DNA of 64,000 nucleotides from Bifidobacterium reuteri DSM 23975 (GCF_000741695.1 NZ_JGZK01000006.1:216506-280505); one strand, 5' to 3'. Shown: positions 1 through 9,500, numbered from the stretch's first letter. The notes: a model not told the origin generated them from the sequence alone. Made by a program: numbers and translations.

Positions 1-149
1 CACGGTCTTCCGGCTCCGGCTTGGGCACTCAGATCATCAATACGTTCGTGACCAATGATTTCGGGGGATCCGTGCATTGGGAGCCCCGCCGTGAAGGCGG
101 CACGCGCGTGGTGCTCAATATGAAGCTGCGCGCCGCGCAGGATGAATGA
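1..149 (+). CDS. PdtaS-like sensor histidine kinase, C-terminal end only
   Basis: An open frame enters from the window edge and gives 48 residues before TGA at 147-149. It begins with a glycine-rich GSGLGTQII segment, the last ATP-binding loop of a histidine kinase HATPase domain, followed by the short strand and helix that normally end such proteins. The wording of this tail fits the PdtaS family of actinobacterial cytosolic kinases, which phosphorylate an ANTAR-domain RNA-binding regulator. Two context points support this: whiB1 faces it directly, as whiB1 and pdtaS are neighbours in mycobacteria, and a matching ANTAR regulator lies at 30258-31043. Everything upstream is outside the window, so the sensor domains cannot be seen. 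Confidence 0.75.
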   Translation, partial: RSSGSGLGTQIINTFVTNDFGGSVHWEPRREGGTRVVLNMKLRAAQDE

Positions 150-199
150 TGAATGACGTTCGGTACGGTGTCAGGAGACGATGACACCTCCGATACAGG

Positions 200-225
200 A
201 AAACCCTCCCGGTTGGGAGGGTTTT
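200..225. terminator. bidirectional terminator between kinase and whiB1
   Basis: An inverted repeat AAAACCCTCCC / GGGAGGGTTTT with a very short loop has an A-run on one side and a T-run on the other. It can therefore stop transcription in both directions, serving the kinase on the plus strand and whiB1 on the minus strand. Confidence 0.85.
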
Positions 226-244
226 CCTGACATTGCGCGAAAAA

Positions 245-523
245 TCAGATCTGCATCTGCATGGCCTGCGAACGGCGGGCGCGCATGGCGCGACGCTTCA
301 GAGCCCGGCGTTCATCCTCGCTCAAGCCGCCCCATACGCCGTAGTCCTGATTGGTGTCCAATGCGCACTTCAGACACGCGTCAATCACCTTGCAGGTGCG
401 GCATACGGCCTTGGCCTCTTCGATCTGCTGATATGCTGCGCCGGTGTTGCCCACCGGGAAGAACAGTTCCGGATCCTTATCGCGACATGCGGCCTTGGCT
501 CGCCAATCAAAAGCGCTGCTCAT
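245..523 (-). CDS. whiB1: WhiB1-type iron-sulfur transcription factor
   Basis: A 92-residue protein with the four WhiB cysteines at C13, C41, C44 and C50 (the last three as CxxCx5C), which hold a 4Fe-4S cluster. The GVWGG turn is at 62-66, followed by a basic RRALKRR tail used for DNA contact. WhiB proteins are actinobacterial regulators that bind the primary sigma factor and respond to redox signals or nitric oxide. The D-W-R start, the FFPVGN motif and the SEDERRALKRR end resemble mycobacterial WhiB1 more than other WhiB classes. Position next to a PdtaS-like kinase repeats the mycobacterial order. The upstream region is shortened by the run-on end of the broken ATPase gene, which reaches 536. 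Confidence 0.93.
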   Translation of the reverse strand: MSSAFDWRAKAACRDKDPELFFPVGNTGAAYQQIEEAKAVCRTCKVIDACLKCALDTNQDYGVWGGLSEDERRALKRRAMRARRSQAMQMQI

Positions 524-535
524 TGCTTGCCTCCC

Positions 536-1201
536 TTAAAAGCCACGTGGCTGATTGTTGTTCCTTGACTTCATACTAGGTAACCACGAACCGTATTGTT
601 TTTCAAGAGGTTTCACCCAGAAAGTACCGACTATTTCACGATGAGCACTGTACAAGCCGTGCCGAGGATCCCGTGATGAGCACTGTACAAGCCGTGCCGA
701 GGATCCCGTGATGAGCACCGCTCTGCCGGGCGTGTCGATATCGTGTTGGGTCATGGTCGCGAGCAGCGGGGACGGGATGCCGGCCATCATATCGTTGGTC
801 TTTTCGCCGCTGGGGAACACGATTCTGATGGAGCAGTGCTCAGGTATCCGGATGTGGCGCATGGATGACGCCGCGAACAGTACGGTGATGTTCGGGTCCG
901 CCAATGCCTGCCGGAATCGCAGGGCCTGCTCTTCGGTGAGGAACGGGTCGAACAGTGGATCGGCATCGTCGACCAGCCATATCATCCGAGGCGGCTCAGG
1001 CGCAGGAACGTCGGCAAGGGCATGACTGATGACTCCGGCATGGCGTATGGTGCGTGTGCTCCAGACGCCATGTTCGCATCGGCTGATGCGTACCATGATG
1101 CCGTCAATGGCTTGGCATTGGACGGCAAGGGCGTCGAGCAGGGTGCTCTTGCCCCTTCCGTGCCCTCCGATGATGCCGATATTGCCGCGGTTCAGAGGCA
1201 C
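536..1201 (-). pseudogene. FtsK/EccC-type ATPase, C-terminal fragment
   Basis: The 221-residue reading frame begins at a GTG that overlaps the stop of the upstream ATPase frame. It carries a P-loop GGHGRGKST at 12-20 and a Walker-B-like MIWLVDDAD at 73-81, so it is a second ATPase module of an EccC-like tandem translocase. The frame is open upstream of the GTG and reads naturally from the DDG of the preceding frame if one C is restored near 1222, so the two frames look like one gene split by a 1-base deletion. The end is also altered. A 35 bp tandem duplication at 641-710 shifts the frame past a TGA at 638-636, so 45 unrelated residues follow residue 176 and run toward whiB1. Function of the fragment alone is doubtful. 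Confidence 0.7.
641..710. repeat. 35 bp perfect tandem duplication
   Basis: The 35 bp unit 641-675 is repeated exactly at 676-710, and a further 9 bases of the unit follow. Since 35 is not a multiple of 3, the second copy changes the reading frame of the minus-strand ATPase fragment. With one copy the protein would stop at a TGA at 638-636, right after residue 176. Confidence 0.95.
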
Positions 1202-2559
1202 GAGGCATCGCTCAACGATATGCCGTCATCTTGGATGCCGAACCAGACATGTTCCTGGTCGGATCTGGACACGGAAGGTCGATTCGGCGAAATGTGCGAA
1301 GGCAGGGGAGCGGAGAACAGTGCCGGTGCCTGGTCCATGCCCATGAACCGTGCGGTCAGCATGATCTGCCGACGGATCCGTGTGAGGTTGTTCGCAGGCG
1401 AGCATCGCAGGGCGGTCACCAGCTCGGAATCATTGCAGTAGGCCGCGCCCGGCATCGTCGGACTGATGCGTGCGGCGCGGCCGTCTCCCAGCAGTTCCGA
1501 TGATTGCATGTCATCGCGGACACGAAGGCATATGTTCACCGCCATATTCGCTTTCATGTCCGTGTTGACCTGCCCCAGAGGATTCTGTGTGCAAGCGATG
1601 AGATGCATGCCCAATGAACGCCCCAGGGAGGCGATGCGCACCAGTCGATTGATGTAATCCGGCAACTGGTCCTTCAGGGCGTGGAATTCATCGATAACCA
1701 CCATCAGCCGAGGCGGAGGGTGCGGTACATCATCGATATGCGAGGTGCGATACTCGGCTGTGAGCCGTTCCCGTCGTGTCAGTTCGGCTTCAAGGGCGCG
1801 CAACGCCCGTGCCGCATGGGGCAGATTCAGGTCGCAGACACTGCCCACGCTGTGCGGCAGCTGCTCGAGATCCCTGAATGCGGAACCGCCCTTGAAATCA
1901 AGGAATACAAAATTCAGCCGGTCCGGTCCGTTGTAGGTGGCCAGCGCAAGACACCAGCTCTGCAGCAACACCGATTTGCCTGAGCCGGTGGTCCCCGCGA
2001 CAAGAGCGTGCGGTCCGGACCGGCACAGATCCAGACGATACGGTTCGTTGCCCGCCGCCATGCCTATCGGCACATTCCATTGAGCGGATGCGAGCCAGCG
2101 ATGCACCATGGTCCGCCATGGCGTCGTCCCGAGATCGAGCAGTTGCTCCAGAGCGATGCCGTCGATGTCGGGGAATGCAGGGATGGCGGGTATGGCGGAA
2201 GACTCGGCAGGGGTGCATGCGTCGGAACCTTCTGCATGGATGTGCGTCGCGGATCCGAACATGTGCGGGGAATCCGTGGCGGCACCGGCATGCTGACGGA
2301 ATGAAGGCGAGGCAATCAGCAATGATGCCAGACACCCGAATGCGCCGGGAAGGATCATGAGCGCATACATCCATTGCCCTTGGACCATCATGACGACGAC
2401 CATCATAAGCTGTGCCGCTAGGGGCGCTGCCATGGCGCAGACCATGATATAAGGCCGCGCCATGACCATTCGCCGGACGGTGCGTGTGCGGCGTCGCTGC
2501 CGGTTGCGGGTATGGCCCATATGCGCCGATGGGCCGTAATGTGATCTGGTGCGTGCCAT
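1192..2559 (-). pseudogene. FtsK/SpoIIIE (EccC-like) membrane ATPase, N-terminal part
   Basis: A 455-residue frame (ATG at 2559 chosen over a TTG at 2595; neither has a good ribosome site). Residues about 30-90 form two hydrophobic segments after a basic, arginine-rich N terminus. A FtsK/SpoIIIE ATPase domain follows, with Walker A GTTGSGKS, a DFKGG element and Walker B LMVVIDEF. Stand-alone proteins of this layout are related to EccC of type VII secretion and to DNA translocases; no WXG100 gene or other ESX component is visible nearby. The frame ends just as the next ATPase module should begin, and that module continues in another frame, so the gene is probably split. The intact gene would have run from about 2559 to 636. 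Confidence 0.75.
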
Positions 2560-2725
2560 GCATCCAGCGTGAAGGACGTCTGGGCATATCCGCAAGCCGA
2601 AACGGGTTATGTGGTTCTAGCTTGCGGAGTTATCCACAATGGCTGCATGGGCGTGCCAGCAAGGGTCTGTGGCAAGGAACGGCGCGATGACGGATGACGC
2701 TGATGACGTCCGAATCCGCACCGCC

Positions 2726-4132
2726 TCAGCCTTCGGCAAGCGTACCGACCACTCCACTGGCATGCGTGCCGGCAGCCAGCTCCGAGAACAAGGCGGTGTT
2801 CCTCTCATCGTCCAGCAGCACCGATGATCCGACGCCATCCACGTAATAATCAGGGTCGGTCCAATACACACTGCCGGAAATACCGTGCGATCCGGTCGAG
2901 TCCTTGAAAGCGAGAGCCATGTTGAACAGGCTCAACGGCGAGGCCTGTTCGTCGACGGTCAACGCGCTGAGACCTGCTTCGCCAACGGCCATCACTGTTG
3001 CCGGATTGGACAGGGTCTCCCCGCTGGAGGCTTTCTTGATGATGGCTGCGATCACCTGACGCTGACGCACGTTGCGGCCGAAATCGCCATTGGCGTCGGC
3101 GTATCGCATGCGCGAGAACGCCAATGCCACGCCGCCGTCGGCATGATGGCACCCGGCCTGCCAGTTGAGCCCTGAATCCGGGTCCTGAACATCCTGGTCA
3201 TAGCACAGGTCAATGCCGCCGAGGGCGTCCACCACCTGCTGCAGTCCGCCGAACTTGATCTGCGCCACATGGTCGATCTTCTGGCCGGTGATGTCCTCGA
3301 CCTGTGCGACCAGCGTTTTGCGTCCCAGCAGCTGTGAGACGGCGTTGATCTTCATGTACTGGTCATCCACTTGCATCAGGGAGTCACGCGGAATGGAAAT
3401 CAGTGAACTGGGGCCGCTCTTGGGTTTGGTGAGCACCAGAATCGTATCGGTTCGATATCCGGTGACGTCGCTTGATCCATCACGTTCGTCGGAACCCAAT
3501 ATCAGCCATGTCGAGGCAGGGGTATCGGCATGATTGGTCAGATAGTCCGTTTTGTTCAGGCGGCCGTCCACCCAATGCCATGCGCCGAACACTGCCAATG
3601 CCAGAGCCGACAGGATGATGGCGATTGCATAGAGTGCGATGCGTCCGGCACGATGCCGCTTCGCCGGGGGACGTACGGCTGCGGATGCCGCAGATGGTTG
3701 CGTGAATGCCGCAAACCGCTGTTGCGAATCAGACCGGGAACGGCCGTTCGCGGACAACGCCGGCGATGCCGGTCGGGATGCATTCTGGGATGAGCCGGAG
3801 GAGCGACGCGCGCGCGTCGGGGAGCCGCTGCGCGGGTCCGCCGTCCGGGCGGTAGACCCTGATGACTGCCGTCTTCCGGTATCGGGGGAGAAGCTGGGCG
3901 GAACGGCGGCAGGGCCCGCCGAACCTGCCGCCGTTCCGGATCGCCGCGATGCCGACGGCGCAAACGATGCCGGGGCGGATATGGGGCGCTGCAGATGATA
4001 CTGCGGCAGCGGCGCCTGCGAAGGTGTGGAGGAGCTGGGAATCTGGCCCGACGGCCTGGTTCGGCGGCCCGCGGGAGGGGCGAAGCTTGGCGGATTGACG
4101 TGCTGCCCCGCTTCACCTGATTCCTGCGTCAT
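2726..4132 (-). CDS. LytR-CpsA-Psr (LCP) family cell-wall ligase
   Basis: A 468-residue protein starting at an ATG preceded by AGGAGG; longer starts upstream have no such site. Residues about 1-150 are cytoplasmic, rich in Pro, Ser, Ala and Arg and likely disordered. One membrane helix follows the KRHRAGR segment. The extracellular LCP domain then shows the expected STWLILGSDERDG, YRTDTILVL, SLISIPRDS and FSRMRYAD-x-DFGRNVRQRQ motifs with the conserved Arg and Asp residues. LCP enzymes move lipid-linked glycopolymers onto peptidoglycan. The neighbours (divergent whiB2-like gene and a GT2 glycosyltransferase) fit an envelope role. The polymer attached cannot be told from sequence. Confidence 0.92.
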   Translation of the reverse strand: MTQESGEAGQHVNPPSFAPPAGRRTRPSGQIPSSSTPSQAPLPQYHLQRPISAPASFAPSASRRSGTAAGSAGPAAVPPSFSPDTGRRQSSGSTARTADPRSGSPTRARRSSGSSQNASRPASPALSANGRSRSDSQQRFAAFTQPSAASAAVRPPAKRHRAGRIALYAIAIILSALALAVFGAWHWVDGRLNKTDYLTNHADTPASTWLILGSDERDGSSDVTGYRTDTILVLTKPKSGPSSLISIPRDSLMQVDDQYMKINAVSQLLGRKTLVAQVEDITGQKIDHVAQIKFGGLQQVVDALGGIDLCYDQDVQDPDSGLNWQAGCHHADGGVALAFSRMRYADANGDFGRNVRQRQVIAAIIKKASSGETLSNPATVMAVGEAGLSALTVDEQASPLSLFNMALAFKDSTGSHGISGSVYWTDPDYYVDGVGSSVLLDDERNTALFSELAAGTHASGVVGTLAEG

Positions 4133-4412
4133 GCAAAATCCTCCTGATGTTGTCACGTGTCTGTTGACACTTTGGCACAGCTCATGCCTGTGTCGGCGGG
4201 GGGATGTCGTTCCTCCCCAGTAACGGCACATACATGGTTTATCCGACGATGGCGGACGAATGATGTGGTGTCTATTCGCTCGCCGCAGGCACATGTTCTT
4301 ATAGCACATCATTGGGTGAATACAGGTATTGACACGAGATGGAATTTGACAAAACGCGAGTATCATGTGTGTAATTTAGGCGTATGAAAAAATCAGGGGC
4401 AGGGAGGATCGC

Positions 4413-4712
4413 ATGTGGGGTGTGATCGACGATTCCTCCGATGAGCCGATGCAGAATCTGTGGGGACTGTTCCGACCTGATGGCGATGTCTCTTGGCAGC
4501 ACAAAGCGTTGTGTGCGCAGACCGATCCTGAGGCATTCTTTCCGGAAAAAGGCGGCTCCACGCGTGATGCCAAGCGCGTATGTGCCAAATGTGAGGTGCG
4601 CGAGCAGTGCCTGAAGTGGGCCATCGAGCATGATGAGCGGTTCGGCATTTGGGGTGGCATGAGCGAGCGCGAACGCCGTCGGTATAAAAAGGAGCATAGG
4701 GAGCAGGCGTAG
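4413..4712 (+). CDS. WhiB2/WhmD-like iron-sulfur regulator
   Basis: A 99-residue WhiB protein with cysteines C34, C57, C60 and C66, GIWGG at 78-82 and a short basic RERRRYKKEHR end. The ATG at 4413 is preceded by GGGAGG. The sequence is distinct from the whiB1 copy at 245-523 and closer to the WhiB2/WhmD class, which controls septation and cell-wall genes in other Actinobacteria. It is transcribed away from the LCP gene through a shared 280 bp AT-richer gap and lies just upstream of a large glycosyltransferase. Membership of the family is certain; the WhiB2 class assignment is an inference from similarity and neighbours. Confidence 0.9.
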   Translation: MWGVIDDSSDEPMQNLWGLFRPDGDVSWQHKALCAQTDPEAFFPEKGGSTRDAKRVCAKCEVREQCLKWAIEHDERFGIWGGMSERERRRYKKEHREQA

Positions 4713-4821
4713 GCGTATATATGGTTCACGCCATGTGCCACATGGGCCTGCGGGAAACATGAGGCCTATGCCGAACGCGTGTAGGGACGTGTGTGCACAC
4801 GGCCCTTTCAAGGTTGTTGCG

Positions 4822-4827
4822 TACACT
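4822..4827 (+). promoter_or_regulatory. -10-like hexamer 8 nt before the GT2 start
   Basis: TACACT ends 8 bases before the ATG at 4836. A G-run lies between them and could instead act as a ribosome site, so a leaderless message is possible but not shown. Confidence 0.35.
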
Positions 4828-4835
4828 GGGGGTTT

Positions 4836-7800
4836 ATGAGTCCAACAGCGAATGACGATATCCATAATGCATTGGCCAATGCCATGGCTGCGCGACCATA
4901 CACGCATCGACAGGATGTGGATGCCGGGGTGGCGGCCGTGGTCACGGTGGAGGATGACACGCGGTTTCTTGAGGCGACTCTTCATTCGCTGCTGATTCAG
5001 AGCGTATTGCCTGGTGTCATTGTTATCGCGGATGCCACCGGACGCACTGGCCAGTCGTTGAAGACCTCGTTTGAGGTGATTCCATCGCCTTCGGGCCCTG
5101 TGATCGAAGTGCCGCAGGCGAAACAGGTGAGCATCCAGATTGTGAAGGCCAATGGGGCCCGTTCCTTCGGCGATGCGGTGAGCAAAGCCGTCAAAGCCGC
5201 GGAGCTGGGTGTTTCGACGCGCGCCTTGTGGCTGCTCCATGACGATTCACGTCCGTCGGACGCCGTGTGCCTGGAGCATCTGCTGGAAGCCTGGCGCAAC
5301 ACGCCCGGGGCGAGCATCCTGGGATGCAAGCAGTGCGATTGGGAAGGCGGGCATCTGCATGACGTCGGCATGTATGCCGGCTCGCATGCCGTGCATTCCC
5401 TGGTGGTGGATGGCGAACCAGACCAGGAGCAATATGATGGCCGTCGGGATGTGTTCGCGGTATCCCTGGCTGGTGCTCTGGTGTCTTTTGACGAATACAA
5501 ACGGTTCGGCATCAACCCGTGGCACACCACGTACGGCGAATCGATCGATTTTTGCCGTCGTATTTGTCTAGGCGGCGGGCGTGTGGTCGTTGTGCCGCAA
5601 GCGGAGATCGCGCATCGTCGTGCACGGTTCGAGGGTATCCGCACGCGCGGAGGCGAACCATTGGAACATGCGCGTACCCGCGGCCCTGTCATGGGCGTGG
5701 CGCGCACACAGCAACGTTATCTGTATACCGATGTCGGCATGTCGTTGTGGATTGTGTTGTGGCTGTGGCGTCTGATACGGGGTTTCGGTATGGCCATCGC
5801 CATGCTGTTCCGCAAGAAGCCGTATGAGGCTTTAGTCCAGCTGTGTCTGCCGTGGCTCGCGTTGACCGCCATTCCGGGAGCGGTCCGTTCCCGGAGACTG
5901 GTCTCCCGGCAGAGTAGCGTGTCCATGGCTTCGCTTCGCGTCTTACAGGCCGATCGCAGGCAGATCAAGCAGTTCCACGACCGCCGTGACGCCTTTGAGG
6001 CCCAGAAGAACATGATGCTGCTCAGCCCATTGGAACGCGCGCATCTGCGGATTCGTCTGGCTCAACGGTGGGCTGCTGCTGCAGGCATGGCCTTGGTGTG
6101 TTTCCTGACTGTCATGGTGGCGTATTGGCCGGTATTCAGACAGGTGATCTCGGACGGCTCGTTGGCTTCGAATCGGCTGCTGCCCACTGGCGCCAGCTTC
6201 CGTCAGCTGGTCCAGTCCGCCACGACGCCGTGGGTGTTCGGTTCGGGATCGGGTGTTCCCGCGCCTCCCACGCCGTGGCTGTTGGTGCTGATGGCGGTTT
6301 CGGTCGTGACCGCCGGCCATGTGGCTGCGGCCCTGTCGGTCATACTGTTCACCGCGGCGCCGTTGAGCGCACTTTCGTTCTGGGCGTTGGCCGGCATCTT
6401 CACCCGGTCCGATGCGGTTCGTGTCCTGGGCGGATTGCTGTGGGCCTCAACCGGCGTGATGTTCGGATGGTATGCGCAGGCGAATATGCCGATGCTCACG
6501 GTTCTGGTGTTTTTGCCTGCAGCGTTCGCCTTCGTGTTCCGCGCGGTGGGCATGTACCATACCGAGGATCCGTTGAAGCCGCACACGTCCGTGCAGGCGG
6601 CCGCCATCTCGGCGTTGTGCTTTGTGCCGGTCATCGCTGCGGAACCGCAATTGCTGCTGGCGTTGGTCGTCGCATTCGTCGCGTTCCTGCTGTTCGTCAA
6701 ACGCAAACGTCTGGCGCTGCTGCTCATTCCGGTGCCTGCGGCCTTCGCCGTGGCCCCGACTCTGGTCAATTCGATTCGATATGCGCATGAAGGTGCGTGG
6801 CGTCAGGTGTTCGGCGACATCATGGTGCCGACCACTGCGGCGAATGGGTCGCCCGCCGCACTGAGCCTGTTCTCTTCGACGCAGCGTGCGCTGGGATGGG
6901 ACCCCATGTCCGGAAAGCCGGCTGATATCGCGTTGGCCGCCCTGTTCATCGTCGTCACGCTGTTGGCCGTCATCGCACTGGTGCTGCCGTTCGCCTTGCG
7001 GACATCCCGCCTGATGTGGGTGCTCGTCGTCTGCGGTGCCGCGCTGGCCATGGTGTCCAGCCGCATCGCCATCGCGGTGGATGCCGATGGCGTAGTGGCG
7101 GGCTCTGCCGAGCCTGGTATCATACTGATGATCATGGGCTTCCTCTCATGCGCCTGCCTGGTCGCGGGCGGCGCCGTGAAACGGTTCCATCCGTTGCATG
7201 TCTCCGCCGAGCATCTTGATGCGCGATACGATGCCGGCCGTGTTGGACGATATGTGGTGGCCGGGCGTCTCGTACTCGCTGTGGTGCTTGCTGCGTGTGT
7301 GGTGATTCAATGTTGGTATGGCTTCGAACGCCATAGTGATGAGGGGCTTGAGATGTCCCGATCGGGCCTTCCCATGGTGACCGTCGATTATCTGGCATCC
7401 GGTGCCGACCATCGTGTACTGGCCATCAGCGCGCCGACCCGTAACTCCATCGATTATTCGGTGATGCGTACCTCGAGGGGTGATCTTATCGACAGTTCGC
7501 CGATCACCCGAGTCCGGTTGCTTGACGGCTCCCACGATGACATCGACACGAAACTCGCCCAAGCGGGTGCGTCATTGCTTGCCAATCCTGATGCCCAGGC
7601 CATCCAGACGATCAGCGACCTCGGTTTTGGCGGCATCTACGTGGCTGCCAACGGACAGGCGGAAACGGCAGGTTCCCCCTATGAGCAACTGAGCGCCAAC
7701 ATCGCCGCATCCAATGGCACCCAGTCATTGGTCGCCACGGAACAGGGCAGCTATTATCGTCTGACTCTGCAGAACACCGACACGCAGAACGTGGATACAT

Positions 7801-7937
7801 CCTGGCAAAGACGAACGCAGCAAAGCGTCTGGCGCCATGCGTGGCTCATTTGTCTCGGTGTGATTATGGTCATCTATTGCCTGGTCGCTGTTCCGAGGAG
7901 GAAACTGTCGTCCGGATTGGAGGAGGAAGCAGCATGA
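4836..7937 (+). CDS. large membrane GT2-family glycosyltransferase
   Basis: A 1033-residue protein beginning at ATG 4836 (the upstream starts lack support). Residues about 30-290 form a GT-A glycosyltransferase family 2 domain: a VVTVEDDTRFLEATLHSLL opening, the acidic LLHDDSRP metal/nucleotide-sugar motif at 133-140 and a later GESIDFCRR segment. The rest is a long polytopic membrane region with many hydrophobic helices, an extracytoplasmic stretch near 820-980 and a final helix. Such fused enzymes transfer sugars to lipid carriers or build envelope glycans in Actinobacteria. The DUF5719 gene starts inside its stop codon (ATGA), so the two are translationally coupled. The sugar donor and acceptor are unknown. 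Confidence 0.85.
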   Translation: MSPTANDDIHNALANAMAARPYTHRQDVDAGVAAVVTVEDDTRFLEATLHSLLIQSVLPGVIVIADATGRTGQSLKTSFEVIPSPSGPVIEVPQAKQVSIQIVKANGARSFGDAVSKAVKAAELGVSTRALWLLHDDSRPSDAVCLEHLLEAWRNTPGASILGCKQCDWEGGHLHDVGMYAGSHAVHSLVVDGEPDQEQYDGRRDVFAVSLAGALVSFDEYKRFGINPWHTTYGESIDFCRRICLGGGRVVVVPQAEIAHRRARFEGIRTRGGEPLEHARTRGPVMGVARTQQRYLYTDVGMSLWIVLWLWRLIRGFGMAIAMLFRKKPYEALVQLCLPWLALTAIPGAVRSRRLVSRQSSVSMASLRVLQADRRQIKQFHDRRDAFEAQKNMMLLSPLERAHLRIRLAQRWAAAAGMALVCFLTVMVAYWPVFRQVISDGSLASNRLLPTGASFRQLVQSATTPWVFGSGSGVPAPPTPWLLVLMAVSVVTAGHVAAALSVILFTAAPLSALSFWALAGIFTRSDAVRVLGGLLWASTGVMFGWYAQANMPMLTVLVFLPAAFAFVFRAVGMYHTEDPLKPHTSVQAAAISALCFVPVIAAEPQLLLALVVAFVAFLLFVKRKRLALLLIPVPAAFAVAPTLVNSIRYAHEGAWRQVFGDIMVPTTAANGSPAALSLFSSTQRALGWDPMSGKPADIALAALFIVVTLLAVIALVLPFALRTSRLMWVLVVCGAALAMVSSRIAIAVDADGVVAGSAEPGIILMIMGFLSCACLVAGGAVKRFHPLHVSAEHLDARYDAGRVGRYVVAGRLVLAVVLAACVVIQCWYGFERHSDEGLEMSRSGLPMVTVDYLASGADHRVLAISAPTRNSIDYSVMRTSRGDLIDSSPITRVRLLDGSHDDIDTKLAQAGASLLANPDAQAIQTISDLGFGGIYVAANGQAETAGSPYEQLSANIAASNGTQSLVATEQGSYYRLTLQNTDTQNVDTSWQRRTQQSVWRHAWLICLGVIMVIYCLVAVPRRKLSSGLEEEAA

Positions 7938-9475
7938 GCAGACGCATCACTTCGGGCGCAAGACACGTCACCAATATCGTGCTCGGCGTCATCACCACCA
8001 TTCTGCTCGTGGCGGCATTGACGGCACTGTTCGTGATTCCCGGCCCGCAATCCTGGACGGATACGGTCGCCGCCACCGACGACGCCATAGACCAATCAGT
8101 GAGTCCCACTCAATCCGAACTCTATTGCCCCGCTCCCATGGGCTTGGCCGACACGGGTACCTACGGCGACAGCGCGTTCCAATCCTCGGTCGGCAATCTG
8201 AGCACCCAGGCAAGGTACGCCGCGTTCGGCTCCGTGTACACCTCGATGGTGTCCGCATTCGGGGGAAGCGCCAGCACAAGTGATGTGACGCTGAAAGACC
8301 GTGATCTCACCGATGACGCCGATGTGAAGACCGGCGCACAGCAGGTGACGGATTCTGCTCTTATGGATACCCGCATGCTGCAGGCTGCCGAAGGAACGGG
8401 AAGCACAGGTACCATTGCATCCTGGGCGGATGATGGCGATCTCAAAGGCGTGTCCGCCGCGTCATGCATACCTACATCACTGAGCCAGTCGTTCCTGTTG
8501 ACCGGCAGTATGACAGGAACCACGCAGCAGCTCATCGTCGCCAATCCCTCCACGAAGCCGACATCGGTGGATCTGGCGATCTGGGGTTCTCACCAATCAG
8601 GGAAGCTGGCGTTGTCCACGCAATCCGCGCTATCGGTGCCGGCGGGAGGCGAGGCCTCGCTGGATCTGTCCGCCGCGGTTTCCGACCAGGATGGTCTGTA
8701 TGTCACGGTATCCAGCAAGGAGACCCCCATCGCCGCTGTGGTGCGAACCGTCACCATGGATGGGTTGACGTCGAAAGGTTCCGATTTCGCATTGCCGCTG
8801 TCAGGCATGTCGAATGCCTCCGTATCACCTTCGGTGGAAGCGGGGGATGAGGTGACCGCCTACCTGTACACCCATGCGGATACTGCCACCGAACTGTCTT
8901 GGATCACCTCGCATGGTCTGGTACAGGCAGAAAAGGCGACCCTGACTGATGGGCAGGTGAGTGTCGTGGATTTGGGGAAGGCTCCTGATGGGGCGCTGGG
9001 TGTGATGTCCACTGCGGAAGACAAGTTGGCGATGAGCATCAAGACTGTCCGCGCCGGCGACGGACAGCAGACGGATTTCGCGCTGGTGAACGCCGCCGCT
9101 CCTGTACGCCGTTCCGGTGTCGTCGTGCCTGATGGGGTGACCGCGACATTGACGGTGGCGAACACCTCGAACCTCGAACAGACGGTAACTGTGCATGCGT
9201 ACAACGCCGATGGCGACGCGTTGGACAGCAAGGACATCACCATCGGCGCGAATTCCGCAGAACGCATTGCAGCCAAGGATTTCAACAAGGATGGCTCCTC
9301 GGCCACGATTTTCATGATGACCGACGATTCGCACAAGGTGGCGTGGAACGCTCGTCTTACCCGTGACGAACTCGGTGACGGGAAGATTGCAGGCATCTCG
9401 TCGGTGGAATCCGTGTCGTTGATGCCGATGACCGCCCATGTCTGGGCGCACAGCAACGCGGGCATCGTCCGGTGA
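7934..9475 (+). CDS. DUF5719 secreted/membrane-anchored protein
   Basis: A 513-residue protein. The start at 7934 overlaps the stop of the glycosyltransferase by 4 bases, giving a short basic N terminus and one strong hydrophobic segment (about residues 14-37), which is an uncleaved anchor or signal. The remaining sequence is beta-rich, Thr/Ser/Ala-rich and repetitive in style, consistent with an extracellular beta-sandwich protein. Proteins of the DUF5719 family are encoded next to GT2 glycosyltransferases and WhiB2 genes in many Actinobacteria, as here, which suggests that it works with the glycan made or moved by its partner. No catalytic motif was recognised, so the role is inferred from context only. 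Confidence 0.8.
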   Translation: MSRRITSGARHVTNIVLGVITTILLVAALTALFVIPGPQSWTDTVAATDDAIDQSVSPTQSELYCPAPMGLADTGTYGDSAFQSSVGNLSTQARYAAFGSVYTSMVSAFGGSASTSDVTLKDRDLTDDADVKTGAQQVTDSALMDTRMLQAAEGTGSTGTIASWADDGDLKGVSAASCIPTSLSQSFLLTGSMTGTTQQLIVANPSTKPTSVDLAIWGSHQSGKLALSTQSALSVPAGGEASLDLSAAVSDQDGLYVTVSSKETPIAAVVRTVTMDGLTSKGSDFALPLSGMSNASVSPSVEAGDEVTAYLYTHADTATELSWITSHGLVQAEKATLTDGQVSVVDLGKAPDGALGVMSTAEDKLAMSIKTVRAGDGQQTDFALVNAAAPVRRSGVVVPDGVTATLTVANTSNLEQTVTVHAYNADGDALDSKDITIGANSAERIAAKDFNKDGSSATIFMMTDDSHKVAWNARLTRDELGDGKIAGISSVESVSLMPMTAHVWAHSNAGIVR

Positions 9476-9500
9476 TCATTTTGGTGATTATCGGACGATG
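9463..9500. repeat. 9 bp inverted repeat at convergent gene ends
   Basis: CATCGTCCG at 9463-9471 is mirrored by CGGACGATG at 9492-9500, spanning the DUF5719 stop codon. There is no T-run, so it is only a weak candidate terminator between the convergent genes. Confidence 0.4.

Noticed and set aside
1192..2559. A type VII secretion locus around the EccC-like ATPase
   Set aside because: No WXG100 protein, EccB/D or mycosin gene lies nearby, and the ATPase gene itself is broken.
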